NCBI GenBank assembly: GCA_026770615.1
Contig: MU631597.1
Coordinates: 52,806 to 88,586 of the forward strand
From: Pavlovales sp. CCMP2436
Lineage: Eukaryota > Haptophyta > Pavlovophyceae > Pavlovales
Length of the DNA: 35,781 nt
Direction: 5' to 3'
Part shown: positions 1 through 10,134 of the stretch, piece after piece
Numbering within the stretch: the stretch's first letter is position 1
How the letters are laid out: each line of letters begins with the position of its first letter
Position numbers and translations under genes: made by a program
Notes under the pieces: generated by a model
What the model was told of the DNA's origin: nothing
Databases searched by the model: none
What the model saw: only the letters and a program-made list of their open reading frames with translations

Positions 1-36
1 CCCCCCACACACACTCACCTCCCTCCCCCGCCACAG

Positions 37-3000
37 AGCGAGGGCGTGAGTGTGGTCAATCTGAGCACGGAGCCGCCTCCATCGCTTGCTCAGCAGCGGT
101 GCGTTTTTTTTAACTTGTCGACAACAAATAAGAATCATCTTGTGTAAGACTACTAATTGAAGCCCAGAAAATCAGATCCGGACTAACGGCTCATAAGCCG
201 CGCGAAGCCGAGGCCAAAATGCCTCCATGCTAACGCAAAAAAACCAATTAGTGCGAAATGGTGTTGCCTATTATTCATAAGCTGCCTAGGGTGGGTGCAC
301 TAATTCGCTAATCATATGATGCTAGACTTCAGGCATCACACTCGGAGATACGATGGGGTTGCTAAGGGCGTCGGGCGACTCGGCCTTTAGGCGTGAGTCG
401 GCCGCCGTGTACTTTTGTGTAGTTCTATTTGAATCATAGTGACCTTAGACCATGCCCTCTGTGACTTATATGTGCGTACATTTTATCCTTTTATTGTGTA
501 CGCATAAATGAGCGTGCATCTATGTGAGCTTTCATTTATAACTTACATTTATTACTTACACAAACAACATGCATCGCTCAGCTGCTGTGCGTGCACTTAT
601 GTTTGCATTTATATGCGTGTATTTGTATCTGTGCTCGTGTTTGAATTTGTGTGCGTTTACGTGTTTTGAATGTGTACAGTGACATGTGCCTTGTGTGCCC
701 ACTGTACATGTGTGTGTGTGTGTGTGTGGACAGTATTAATATCTGATTAAATCTATAATATAATATAATCTATGTATAGCCTGTGTATGCAGGTTTATGT
801 GCGCATGTGTGTGTTTTTTAATCTATTTGTGTGCACAGTGCTTTCGCCTCTGTTTTTTATCGTTTCATAGTGGCTCATACACACTTCTGTCATATTATTA
901 TTTCATTTTATCTAATTTGTATGCACAGTGCTTCTGCCTCTGTCGCGCCGAGTCGACATGCCAGCAAGCCCGCTACTGCCAAGCCTGCCAGCGCCATCGC
1001 GGCTCAGCAGCAGCAGCAGCCGTACAAGCCGCAGAGTGCTGTCCGGTAATAATTGATTTTTCTTCGTTTTTGGTTTTGTTGATGATTTTGTTCATTTCTC
1101 TAATGTTATACTTTTAATTGATTATTTGTTTTACATAAAAAATTGCGTAGATCTAAAGACGTGCGCTCAAGACCACAGACGAGCTTCGCGGACTATAATG
1201 AAACAGGTGCGCCTTTTTTGTTGTTGAACTACGACTTGCTTATACATAGGAGAGCCAGATGGGCCAGAAGATGGTGAGTTGTGGATATTCAGATGAAGAT
1301 GCGATCTCCGAGTGTGTTGGCGTGAAAGCTGTCAGTCACCCAGACAACGCCTTTTTTTTGGTACAGTAGTTCTTTCAGCGTCCCCCGACTAGCAGTCCAA
1401 AGGCGTACGGGCATGACGCCCCAATTAGGTAGAACATATCGTCTGCGGTCTAAAACATTTATATAAATATATATACATATATATCTAAATACGACCTAAA
1501 TACGACCCGGTGGTATCCTCAAACACAAGTCCCTCCCCCAGCCCCAAGGTTGCTATTGATAGTTATTCGCAATAGTTACAGTTCGATGCCATGGATGCCT
1601 ACTCGTCTGGCAAGTCGTGGATTTTTGTCGACAACAAATAAGAATTATCTTGTGTAAGACTACTAACTCCTTACCGGATCAACTGATCCGGACTCAGCGG
1701 CCAAAGCCGCGCGAATGCGATGAATTAAAAAGCCAACGGCAACGCGGATTTTAAGTCTGATCTAATCTTGGCAACCATCCCCATCCTGAAATTGCACTTC
1801 CGAATATGCATTTCCAGGCTTAGGGCATTCATCTAAGCCTGCCTGAGTTACAAAACAACTTACAAAATATTAATGTGAACTTACCACCCTGTGGCGCCAC
1901 CGTAATGCTTGAGCCCGTCTACCCTGCCTAACCACCCTATTCATCCTTCGCCCAATACATCCCCTCGCTTAACCACCCAATACTCCCCTGCCAAAACGCC
2001 CAATACGCCCCCTGCCCAACCACCCAATTCACCCCCTCGCTTACCCTATTCACCCCCTGGCTTACCCAATACGCATCAGACGCAAGGCTAGCCGCAACCC
2101 TCCCGGACCTTCCCGACATCCTCGCCTTCCTCGACAAACTTCCCGGACTCCCTCCCGGACTCCCTCCCAGACTCCCTCCCGGACTCCCTCCCGGACTCCC
2201 TCCCTCCAGCTTTTCGCTCGGCATCCCGCCTCCTACCGGACTCTTCGAGCGTCCCCCTCCCGGACTTTCCACCGCTACTGGACTCCCTCCCGGACTCGGC
2301 CAGGGAGCAGCAATGGGGGTGGGAGAGGGGGGATGTGCGGAGGTGGGGGGGGCGCCGTTGAGGACAGACAGTGGGGGCGATGTGGAGAGGGGGGGGGAGG
2401 CAAAGGCAGAGGCAGGCTCTCCCGGACTCCCTCCCGGACTCACTCCCGGACTCTCGTACGCGCATGAGGCCCAACTGGCCGCCAGAGCATTCGGCATCGG
2501 GAAGGTTCCAGGAGAGTCCGGGAGAGAGTCCGATAGTGGCCCGGGAGAGTCCGTAAGCAGGCAGCCGCGCCCGGGAGAGTCCGGGAGAGAGGCGGAGGGC
2601 GGAGCAGGGGCCGATCTGTCAGAGGATGACCCTGAGCCGCTGTACCCCTCTCTGCAGCCTGGCATGGGGGCACAGAGGGGGCAGGGGGAAGCAGGGGGAG
2701 AGGGCGAGCTGTCGGAGGATGACGCTGCGCCGGTGAACCAGAAGGTTTTTTCGTTTCTACTTTTTTGTCTACTTTTTTTCCTGTTTTTTTTTTTTTTTTT
2801 TGGTCATAGGCATCGCCTAGGCCCACTCGACTATGTGACTCATTCGACTATCAAAATGCGAGACGCCCCTATGTGACTCACCGAACTATTCAGACGCATC
2901 CCGTGGACGTCGTGTCCCTCGACCAGACCCCCAACCCCGGCCACGCACTTCACCTTCCGATATGATTACAACTGACCCCCCCCCCCTTCCGCGCGCGCCC

Positions 3001-4323
3001 GCAAAATAATCATAAAATAAATAATTGCATCAGGACGTGGATGAGCTGGAGCGGTGGGCGGGGGATACATCTCCTGCGCTCGCCAGTGCGCTGAGCCAGG
3101 TAGTGGTCAAAATAAATAATAATATGATGATGATGATGATGATAATGATACTGATGATGATGATGATTATCAACTCAGCTCTCCTCTTACATCGCGATGC
3201 GCTTGATAATAATGATGATAATAATGATAATGATAATGATGATGAACATGATGATGATAATAATGATGATGATAATAACATGATGAAGGTGCGGGAGTTG
3301 CAGAGACAGCGGCAGGTGGGATCTTCTTTGCAGGTGCGTTTTGATCTTATTATTATTATTATTACTACTACTACTATTACTACTACTACTACTATTATTA
3401 TGATTATAAAAATTACTTTAGTTGATATGCTTAGCATTGGCGGAGGTATACCCCCCCTCGCCCACCCTCCTCGACTCTCCGCCACCGCTGCCCGCTCACC
3501 CGCCCGCCCGCAGTCTGAGATGGAGGCGGCGGCTGCGGAGGTTGTAATAACAATAGTAATAATAATAAGGCAAGAATAAAAAGACCAGTGGTGAATTCAT
3601 GAAAATCATCACTATTGCTGCTATTTATTAATGATGATAATAATCATGAAGGAGTTGGCGGCGGCTGCGGAGGGGGGCTCGGAGGCTATCATAATAATCA
3701 TTATAACTGTTGCTAATAGTTCTTTCAACGTCCCTCGACTTGCAGCCCAAGGGCGTACGGGCATGACATACTAGTTACTAATGAAAGATAAGGAGCAGCG
3801 GCTGCGGAGGGGGGCTCTGAGGACGACCTGGACCCGCCGAGTCCTGCCTACACATAATCAACATAATAACTATTGCTACTCATTACTATGACTCATGAAG
3901 GAGATGGAACCGCCGGGTCCTGCCTTGCCACCAGACGCCGGACCTTTGGAGCTGGGAGCTAGCGAGGCGCGGATGCGGGCGACGCAGCAGCAGCCGGCTG
4001 AGAGGGCGACGCGCGCGCAGCTCGCGGCGGAGCAGCGACGCGCGCGAAGGCTGCCAGACGAACAGGTGCCTTTTAATTGTAATATTCGTTTTTTAGCGTA
4101 TGACTCTGCCAACAAAAATGTTTATTGCGCTATTCTAGCGTGTAACATTTGAATAATCTGAATAATTGCTGCTCAGGAGCAGGAGGCGATGCCGGTGCCG
4201 GAGGCGCTCCGCGGGAGCGCCGGCGATTTTGGCTTTGCGAACTTTGGCGAGGGGCGGCGGCCGCGTGCTGCCGAATCAGAGCTTGGGCAGGAGGGTCACC
4301 CGCCGGGGAGCCCGGGCGCGTAA
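37..4323 (+). CDS. Multi-exon gene, acidic Pro-rich coiled-coil-like protein, function unknown
   Basis: I rebuilt this gene from splice sites and reading phase. Exons: 37-98, 929-1045, 1151-1206, 1293-1330, 1582-1613, 2087-2744, 3034-3099, 3289-3315, 3514-3540, 3652-3684, 3901-4065, 4177-4323 (TAA). Every junction keeps frame; the last six introns are all phase 0. A possible extra 24-nt exon (1250-1273) would need a 19-nt intron and is doubtful. The product starts mid-gene (no ATG seen; the 5' end is probably outside the window). It holds a Q-run (QQQQQ), a Pro/Gly/Leu repeat block (LPPGLPPGLPP) from a CCCGGACTCCCT-type minisatellite, two acidic LSEDD motifs, short helical segments (DVDELERW, VRELQRQRQ, SEMEAAAAE), a basic Ala/Arg/Gln helix in exon 3901-4065, and the C-terminal stretch GDFGFANFGE, which looks like a gamma-ear/adaptor-binding peptide (weak inference). 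I recognise no catalytic domain. The small phase-0 exons and the phase agreement make a real gene likely; individual boundaries need RNA support. Confidence 0.55.
107..215 (+). repeat. Intronic dispersed repeat, copy 1
   Basis: It begins with GTCGACAACAAATAAGAATC and continues through CTTGTGTAAGACTACTAA to a GATCCGGACT...AAGCCGCGCGAA segment. It lies a few bases after the donor of the first visible exon (intron 99-928). A second copy sits at 1625-1720. Confidence 0.7.
1366..1421 (-). repeat. Dispersed family A, short terminal copy
   Basis: Matches TAGTTCTTTnAnCGTCCCCCGACTTGCAG...GGCGTACGGGCATGAC, shared with 3713-3771, 17325-17378 and 35093-35149. Called minus because the fuller copy at 17325-17878 is read that way. 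It lies within an intron of the 37-4323 gene. Confidence 0.75.
1625..1720 (+). repeat. Intronic dispersed repeat, copy 2
   Basis: It shares the GTCGACAACAAATAAGAAT start, the CTTGTGTAAGACTACTAA core and the GATCCGGACT...AAGCCGCGCGAA end with 107-215. Like copy 1 it starts about 10 nt after a splice donor (exon end 1613), so both copies occupy the 5' part of an intron of the same gene. Confidence 0.7.
2130..2590. repeat. Coding minisatellite in opposed orientations
   Basis: Units of the type CTCCCGGACTCC repeat at 2143-2210 and sporadically to 2455. Their reverse complement (GAGTCCGGGAGAG) repeats at 2510-2590. The block lies inside exon 2087-2744, encoding Leu-Pro-Pro-Gly repeats at one end and Pro-Gly-Glu-Ser-Gly-Arg repeats at the other. 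Confidence 0.75.
3118..3410. repeat. Trinucleotide microsatellites filling two introns
   Basis: ATG/ATA runs (3120-3165, 3205-3285) and ATT/ACT runs (3343-3405) make up most of introns 3100-3288 and 3316-3513. They contrast sharply with the GC-rich 27-nt exons beside them. Confidence 0.85.
3713..3771 (-). repeat. Dispersed family A, short terminal copy
   Basis: Carries AGTTCTTTCAACGTCCCTCG then ACTTGCAGCCCAAGGGCGTA, closely matching 1366-1421 and 35093-35149. It lies between exon 3652-3684 and a degenerate copy of that exon (3787-3850). Confidence 0.75.
3787..3850 (+). pseudogene. Degenerate echo of exon 3652-3684
   Basis: GCGGCTGCGGAGGGGGGCTC, present in exon 3652-3684, recurs here, followed by a tail (SEDDLDPPSP in one frame) reminiscent of the SEDD motif of exon 2087-2744. 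The frame meets TAA at about 3855, and no good donor is seen, so I treat it as a non-used duplicate; an alternative exon is possible. Confidence 0.4.
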
Positions 4324-4653
4324 GGCGGATTCTGTCAGTTTGCTTAAATTCTGAAGTGACTAGTTGCAGGGGTTAAAAGCGGTTATCTGACAACTCTCTA
4401 CCCCTCGAAGTCGGTGATTTAACAACTCGAGAGCATATGATCATTTTCAAACGTCTAGGCGTATACAATCTCAAACGCAGAACAGCTTCCCGCGGCACAG
4501 CCTCGTCCACGTTGGCTTCACCCAAATCGACCTCGCGTGAATCCGATTTGGGCACCGGGTCTCGGTGCACCGGTGAAAGAGCTGAACCGGCCGAGGTTTT
4601 CGTGCTGAGTGATATCGAACCTTAAAGATATATACCACTAAATTAGTGGCACT

Positions 4654-4720
4654 AGACGCAGAATTTGCAGGGAAATAACTTCAGTACTACGAGCCGACAC
4701 CTGATTCCGACGGACGGGAA
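4654..4720 (+). repeat. Degenerate dispersed segment, related to 19765-19850
   Basis: TAGACGCAGAATTTG followed by AACTTCAGTACTACG and CATCTGATTC-type sequence matches the reverse complement of 19765-19850. A TCTAGGGGTATCTTCAAGG stretch at 4894-4912 also has a relative at 19831-19852. The rest of 4330-4970 holds only short, unconvincing open frames. Confidence 0.45.
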
Positions 4721-4971
4721 TGCGCCGAGAACAGGGCCTCCAACGTATTAAGGGGCGTATGTATGTTGACTCGGATGCTGAAATACCACCCTTTCTTTGG
4801 AGGCCATTTCCGTCTTGTCCAGATTTTCCGTTGCAATTAGTTAATTGTCAAATCGCAGTACCGAATCTTCGTCAAATTATGCGTCGTCTGCTGTCTAGGG
4901 GTATCTTCAAGGTTCCACTAATAAAAGAACACACATAAAATAAGAAGTTAAAACGATGCCTGGGGGGCGGG

Positions 4972-5126
4972 CCGGCTCTTAGAAAGCCCCGCAGGGCCCC
5001 CGGGGGCCCCGCCGGAGGCGCCTATGTGACTAACATATAACTAACTTGTCACATAGCCCGGGGGCCCACGGGGCCCCACGGATACCGCGGATAATCCCCG
5101 TACGTTACGCCTTTTCTAAGAGCCGG
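4972..5126. mobile_element. Fold-back / MITE-like element, 155 bp
   Basis: The outer arms CCGGCTCTTAGAAA (4972-4985) and TTTCTAAGAGCCGG (5113-5126) are perfect inverted repeats. An inner pair, CTATGTGAC (5022-5030) and GTCACATAG (5048-5056), flanks a short loop, and GC-rich palindromes (GGGCCCCCGGGGGCCCC) lie between. No coding capacity. No target-site duplication is obvious. I see no gene in 5127-5950. Confidence 0.6.
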
Positions 5127-5950
5127 GGGGCGGGGTGTTGCTGCATGTGCACTGGCGGGCGGCGGCGGCTGGCTCTGACAGCAGGAGGCTGTTAGTTAAT
5201 TTGGAAACCTGTGAGCGCTGGTGGGATCACACACGCCAGGCAAACAGCACGTTTACTCAAGCGCTCGAAACATGCTCGCGGCAGAGCTTCCCGTGGCGCA
5301 GCTTCAAGGACATTCCCAATCCCTCGATCTCCTCAACGATAAGACCGAACGAAGTTTAAAATAGGAGGTAGTTTTTTTTATTTTGTAAGCTGAACTCAGC
5401 TAATTGGCCACCAAGACGAGATCATTAAATAGACAAAACAATCTGACGCGGATGCATTGCGAGGCGCGGATTATGGTATGTTCTTGATTTTGTGGCCTCG
5501 TTTTGAGGTCATATTTTTAAAACAATATCATCACGACCGATCACTTTTTTTTAAATGGTGTGGTTACATAGCTAGGCTGGACACAAGTCGCTGACTGGAC
5601 CTAGGAAATACGGACAATTAGGAAATGTGAACTAGGAATTGACGTTGGGGCGGCGGCTCGGGGACTAGCCAGGGATCAGCAGCCTGACGCCGAGGCACGC
5701 GCTTGGGCGCGCGGTGGGTGCGGGCAAGCCCGAGTCATAACTTCGACGGTCGCAGTGCATCGCTAAGATTCTGACCCGGACGCCAAGAATTGGTTATAAT
5801 TAGCGCTGCAAGTCGGGGGACGTTAACAGGGGTATAAGACGTGAAAGAATGATAAAAAAAAACTACACATAAAAAAAAAACGCAGCCGCTGATTGGTCTG
5901 GTTTAGATAAAACGCGTCCACAAAAACGCGTCCACAAACAGCGTGGGTCC

Positions 5951-7354
5951 ATGGCGCGATACAGCCGCATCGCGCTCGCACTGATCGCGTGCATCTGCGC
6001 CCGCACCAGCGCCGACACGAACGCCACCGGCGTGAATGCCACCAATGTGAACGTCACCAACGCCAACAACACCACCGACGCGAACGCGACTGCGACGACT
6101 GCGCCGAGCGGACCCGCACAGCTCTCGTTCGAGTTGATCATCATCATCACAGTTGCCGTCGGCGTTGTCGCGTACGCGCTCGTTGTCTACTGCTGCTACT
6201 TGGCGCGACGCCTGCGCCGACGCAAGGCCGTGGGTGCCCCAAGGCCGCGTGCAACACCGCAAGGTGATGGGCAGGTGTCGACAACCGACACACAGAAGCA
6301 GAGGCCTGGTGACCTGGAGGCGTATTACGCGCCCTCGGACCACGACAGCCGATGGTCGTCAACGAACACGAGCATGCTCTCGTCGTTTCATAGACACGGC
6401 GCAGTTGCTGGCGATCCATCGCTCGCGGAATTCATGGGTGCGATAGATGGGGGGATCTCCCTCGACGATATGCAGTGCTTCACCTCGCAACTGGAATCGT
6501 ACTACCAGGTGGAGCACGTGATGTACGACGCAGGACCCGGGCTACCTTCCCTCCCCAATCTGCCTACTGGCCACCTCTTCACTCCACGCTCGACGTACTA
6601 CCAGGAAGAGCACGCGATGTCCGACGCAGGACCCGGGCTGCCTCCCATCCCCCAGCTGCCTCACGGCCACGTTTTCACGCCGCGCTTGACGCCATTTGGC
6701 AATCTGCTCGATGAATCTCTCGACGAGGAGCTGCTTGGCATTCCGCAATTACATTTGCCGCAGTCAGAGTTGAGTCGGAGGCTGAAGCGGTCGACAAACG
6801 TTTCTATCGACGAGGCGCTGCTAGGAATCTCGCCGCTGCATCTGTCGGAGCTGGAATCAAGTCGGCGGCTGCAGCGGATGTCGGATGGTTCTCTCGATGA
6901 GGCACAATATCGAGAGCAGCGGACGTCGGATGGTTCTCTCAATGAGGCACAATATCGAGAGCTGCTTGGCATCCCGCCGCTGCGTTTGCCAGAGCTGGTA
7001 TCGAGTCGGCGGCTGCAGCGGACAACCTCCGCCTTCGCCAATACGGAGTGGAGCGAGTCGGAGCTCCTCGCCTTGTTTCTGGACTTGGAGCGCGAGTCCG
7101 AGGTGCTAGACGAGAGCGTGGCATCTGCGCGCCCCTTGCACAGTCGTGCAGAACAGTGCGCGTCCACGGAGGCCGCGTATAATCCCATGTTTGTGCGTGC
7201 GGCCGAGGCTGCTGGCAGCAGCAACCACCGCTCGAACCGAGCGCAGTTGTCGAACAGGACCTACGGCGAGTTAGACGCCATGCATCAGCCCGCGAGGACC
7301 GGCAGTCGCGGTCACTTTTGCCTCGACGACTACGACGATGGACTCTCCGCCTAG
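5951..7354 (+). CDS. Single-pass membrane protein with N-glycosylation-rich ectodomain and internal repeats, unknown function
   Basis: 467 aa, intronless, ATG at 5951 chosen because a signal peptide follows directly. Residues 1-21 are a typical secretory signal (hydrophobic core IALALIACICA, likely cut near TSA/D). Residues 22-58 are a short Asn/Thr/Ala ectodomain with about six N-X-T sites (N24, N29, N34, N39/N40, N45). Residues 61-85 form a membrane segment (IIIITVAVGVVAYALVVYCCY) followed by the stop-transfer run RRLRRRK. The long cytoplasmic tail has two copies of a block with GPGLPxxPxLPxGHxFTPR and about three copies of a LDEALLGIxxLHLxELxSSRRLQR block, the last partly tripled by a 45-nt duplication (SDGSLDEAQYRE / SDGSLNEAQYRE). 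Type I topology is inferred; no catalytic domain is visible, so an adhesion, scaffold or receptor role is only a guess. Confidence 0.75.
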   Translation: MARYSRIALALIACICARTSADTNATGVNATNVNVTNANNTTDANATATTAPSGPAQLSFELIIIITVAVGVVAYALVVYCCYLARRLRRRKAVGAPRPRATPQGDGQVSTTDTQKQRPGDLEAYYAPSDHDSRWSSTNTSMLSSFHRHGAVAGDPSLAEFMGAIDGGISLDDMQCFTSQLESYYQVEHVMYDAGPGLPSLPNLPTGHLFTPRSTYYQEEHAMSDAGPGLPPIPQLPHGHVFTPRLTPFGNLLDESLDEELLGIPQLHLPQSELSRRLKRSTNVSIDEALLGISPLHLSELESSRRLQRMSDGSLDEAQYREQRTSDGSLNEAQYRELLGIPPLRLPELVSSRRLQRTTSAFANTEWSESELLALFLDLERESEVLDESVASARPLHSRAEQCASTEAAYNPMFVRAAEAAGSSNHRSNRAQLSNRTYGELDAMHQPARTGSRGHFCLDDYDDGLSA

Positions 7355-7559
7355 CTCGCCGGAACTGATTGTTTTTTTTTCATATTTGCCGCTTTTATTC
7401 TGTGTTTTTGGATTTTCTGAAATCGTGAGTCCGGCGTTGAGAGACGCGGGCGGGAAAAAAAATACCCCCAGTGTAAATGTAATGCCAAAAAAGGACGGAG
7501 CTGAGTTTATGCCGCGGAAATATTCAAGGTTAATATTTGACGCTTTATGTTGTTAACGT

Positions 7560-7980
7560 GGGTCGAAATCCGAATTAGTGGCGCGACTCCGCACTGGGGA
7601 GGAGGAAAAGTGGTGACCGGGACGTAATAGTAGACATTGGTCACCTATTACGTCCCGGTCACCCCTGCGCGCTAAGTGTCAATAGCTGATGTCGAATAAA
7701 ACCCTCCTCGACGGTCGGAGCCCACCTCGTGTGCCTCCCAGGTGCCTCTAGGGTCGACAACATACTTCGTGTAACTAACATTTCCAATTTTCAGCGTTCG
7801 GAAGCGAAATGAAAGTCATGGTTCCTGAAATGGTGCAGCGGAGTTTGTTGCAGATTTGAATGGAGCAGTATCTGTAACAAACTCCGCGGCACTACCTCCG
7901 GTTCCTGACTTGCTCCGGAGGATTTTCACCGGACTTTTTCGATTTTCCCCCGGACTGGCCACTAATTCGGATTTTGACCC
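7560..7980 (+). mobile_element. MITE copy 1, 421 bp
   Basis: The termini are near-perfect inverted repeats: GGGTCGAAATCCGAATTAGT at the left and its complement (ACTAATTCGGATTTTGACCC) at the right. A second copy of about 426 bp lies inverted at 29603-30028, alike along its whole length. Inside are two hairpins: one around 7613-7672 (GTGACCGGGACGTAATAG and its complement) and one around 7833-7893 (GCGGAGTTTGTTGCAGAT and a near complement). No transposase frame is present, so the element is non-autonomous. No clear target duplication is visible. Confidence 0.85.
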
Positions 7981-8221
7981 ATGTGTATTTGTGGCTCAGC
8001 AGTTTGCGAGAGGCGAGCGACATGTCTGAGACTGAATCTGAGATAGAGCGATCGAGCAGGGCGGAAGTCGTACATAGCCGAGTCCAAAAATGGTGATTTT
8101 CTGCACTCGCTGCCCACTGGCGATGCCCAGTATTTTGGCGCCTGCTGCGGTGCCCTGGAGGGCGTGGGGCGTATTGGCATCGTGAGACTATCGATCTGCC
8201 AATGATGAAGGCACCACGCGT

Positions 8222-8450
8222 GGGCTCGCGCAGCGGCAGCTCTCGTAGGACATCCGTCCCCTGACAGGTCTCCACCGGACCCAAGCGTTGAGAAACACTC
8301 CGGATCAAGGGACATTTGCAGAGCACACGGATGTACTGTCCCCATCGCTGAGGCTGATCAGACACGACAATCGTCGACTCTCAACTGGCGCGCTGACCGA
8401 CCTCTGCTGCATCTCGCTCGTCTCGAAATGCAGCTCGCCTGTGCACATGC
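8222..8450 (+). repeat. Dispersed family A, divergent copy
   Basis: Diverged relative of the block at 8462-8665: GAGAAACACTCCGGATC, CACACGGATGTACTGTCCCC, CGACTCTCAACTGGCGCGCTGA and CTGCATCT...GAAATGCAG appear in the same order. It stands directly before a better preserved copy. Confidence 0.6.
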
Positions 8451-8461
8451 CGCACCTGTAG

Positions 8462-8840
8462 CGTGTAATTTTCTAGATAAACGTCCGTCCCCGGGAGGCT
8501 TGCACTGGAAAGAGCTTTGAAAAACACTCAAAACCAGGGATCCGTCCCTGCACACGGATACCGTCCCCACCGCTGATCAGGTCAGTCATACGACATTCGA
8601 CGACTCTCGACGGGTGCGCTGATCGACCGCCACTGCATCTTCCCCGGCGCCTCTGGAAATGCAGCCCGTCTGCAAGCACGGCTCAACTTCGCGAGTCACA
8701 AATATTACTTTATCACTCGCCTTTGTCACATATATTGCGGTTATTGTCCCGGGGGACAAAAACCGCAAATATACGTGGCATATATGCTGGCACAATTTAT
8801 CCCACCCCTTGACGGGGGTGGGCCTCGGGCGCAGGTCTTT
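8462..8840 (+). repeat. Dispersed family A, long copy
   Basis: Starts TTTCTAGATAAACGTCCGTC and runs through ACACGGATACCGTCCCCACC, CTGATCAGGTCAG, GCATCTTCCCCGG, GTCACATATATTG and CCACCCCTTGACGGGGGTGG. It is collinear with 19358-19728 and with the reverse complement of 17500-17878. Open frames crossing it are not convincing as genes. Confidence 0.75.
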
Positions 8841-9800
8841 TGGGTGCTGAAAATGGCGGGTTTGCTGGCTCATGTTTGTTCCCGCTTGCTGAGTCATGGA
8901 TTTTTGGTTTTTCGTCGCCTGCGTGGTTTGACAGTGAGGTTGGCTGGCTTGTTTCGAAAGTCCGTTTGGATGATTAGCGCAGTGTGCGTGGGTGTGTTTC
9001 GTGTATGACGGGTTTTTCCGGGAATAGTGCGTGCTTGTGTGACGGGCCAGCTGTGGATTCGTGATGTGAGGGGGGACTGGCTGGTCCTGTTGTGGGTTCG
9101 TGTTGTATGTTGGGACTGGCTGATCCTGGTAGTGCTGAGGGTATGGCTCGAGATGGTCTCTTCTGAATGCACTTTCCCACGTTTGGTATACGTGAGCGTG
9201 ACTGGCCTCGGCTGGATCTGCGGGTGGGCTTAGGCTGCATTGAGAGTATGGCCGGGTCTGCAACTGGTATTGTGTCCTCATTTATCGGGGGTTGGTCGCA
9301 CGTCAAGCGTTTTCGTTCGGCGGGGGTAGCACGGTCATAATAAGACAAACAAATAATCTTCCGTCGCTTGTATCCCACAGTGTGGTTCTTGTCCACGAGG
9401 GGCAATAATCGCACGGTGAGGATTCATTGTGATCCCGGTCTACCCCACCCCCTCAAGGGTGTGGGCCTCGGGTTAATTATGTTGGGTTCATTATGTTGGG
9501 GTGGGAATTTGGAGCATTATTTCTCCATCTTATGCTTTTGGCGCGCCTCTAAAGGCTTTTGGGGGGTGGAAGTCTGTGCCGCTGCATTGGACCGCGTAGA
9601 TGGACGCAATACACAACGGTGAGGAGCTATGATGGTGGTCGCGTTGCGCTTTTGTCTGCGCGGAGTCGTGCAGTACAGGGACTTGCGGCAAGTGCTATTA
9701 TTTGTGTCATCACTATCAAACAAGCGCATTTGTATTTATATTCTTCCTCGGTATCGCCAGCGTTAACTACGCGTCACTTGAACTTAACTCATTACTCAAC
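8841..9800. other. Non-coding or unrecognised repeat-derived region
   Basis: A TACCCCACCCCCTCAAGGGTG segment at 9440-9460 resembles the CCACCCCTTGACGGGGG motif of family A at 8809-8828, so this may be internal sequence of a larger element. Open frames exist on both strands (for example a minus frame at 8974-9414 with His, Pro and Ser-rich composition), but none shows a recognisable domain. Confidence 0.35.
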
Positions 9801-9805
9801 GCGTG

Positions 9806-9953
9806 TGGCCGTGATCCGATCCGCGCCAACGCTATACGGAACTGAGCGATGCTCGCGATTGATGATACAGCTGTGCTACTGCACTGACCAGCCCGCAGCC
9901 GCTGCCAGCTGCCATATATTTATGATAGGGATTTAAGCTGGCGTCTGACTGTT
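9806..9953 (-). repeat. Dispersed family C copy
   Basis: The left part (GTGTGGCCGTGATCCGATCC, then GAACTGAGCGATGCTCGCGA) is shared with 31808-31885 and, more weakly, 29088-29150. The right part (TATTTATGATAGGGAT, AAGCTGGCGTCTGAC) is the reverse complement of 28652-28692 and resembles 32371-32398 and 32827-32860. Confidence 0.7.
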
Positions 9954-10019
9954 CTGAATGTTATGCATATTAATCAGCCTGACAGTCGAATGTAACTTAT
10001 TTGCGTACATATTCATAAT

Positions 10020-10032
<13 letters not shown>

Positions 10033-10094
<62 letters not shown>
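10033..10094. repeat. (TA)n microsatellite
   Basis: About 30 uninterrupted TA units, followed by imperfect TACATA repeats to 10132. Nothing else is seen in 9954-10160. Confidence 0.95.
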
Positions 10095-10097
<3 letters not shown>

Positions 10098-10103
10098 CAA
10101 TAC

Positions 10104-10134
<31 letters not shown>

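Noticed and set aside
1937..2665. Long minus-strand open frame rich in PGGSPGG repeats
   Set aside because: It is the shadow of the plus-strand minisatellite exon 2087-2744, whose frame links to neighbouring exons by splice phase; the minus frame has no such support.
3030..3579. Open frames on both strands across the ATG/ATT microsatellites
   Set aside because: They are produced by trinucleotide repeats without stops (poly-Ile/Met/Val, poly-Ser) and cross clear intron borders.
8586..9414. Two overlapping minus-strand open frames of 146 and 231 codons rich in His, Gln and Pro
   Set aside because: They overlap dispersed family A sequence, have low-complexity composition and no domain; kept only as unexplained repeat-internal DNA.
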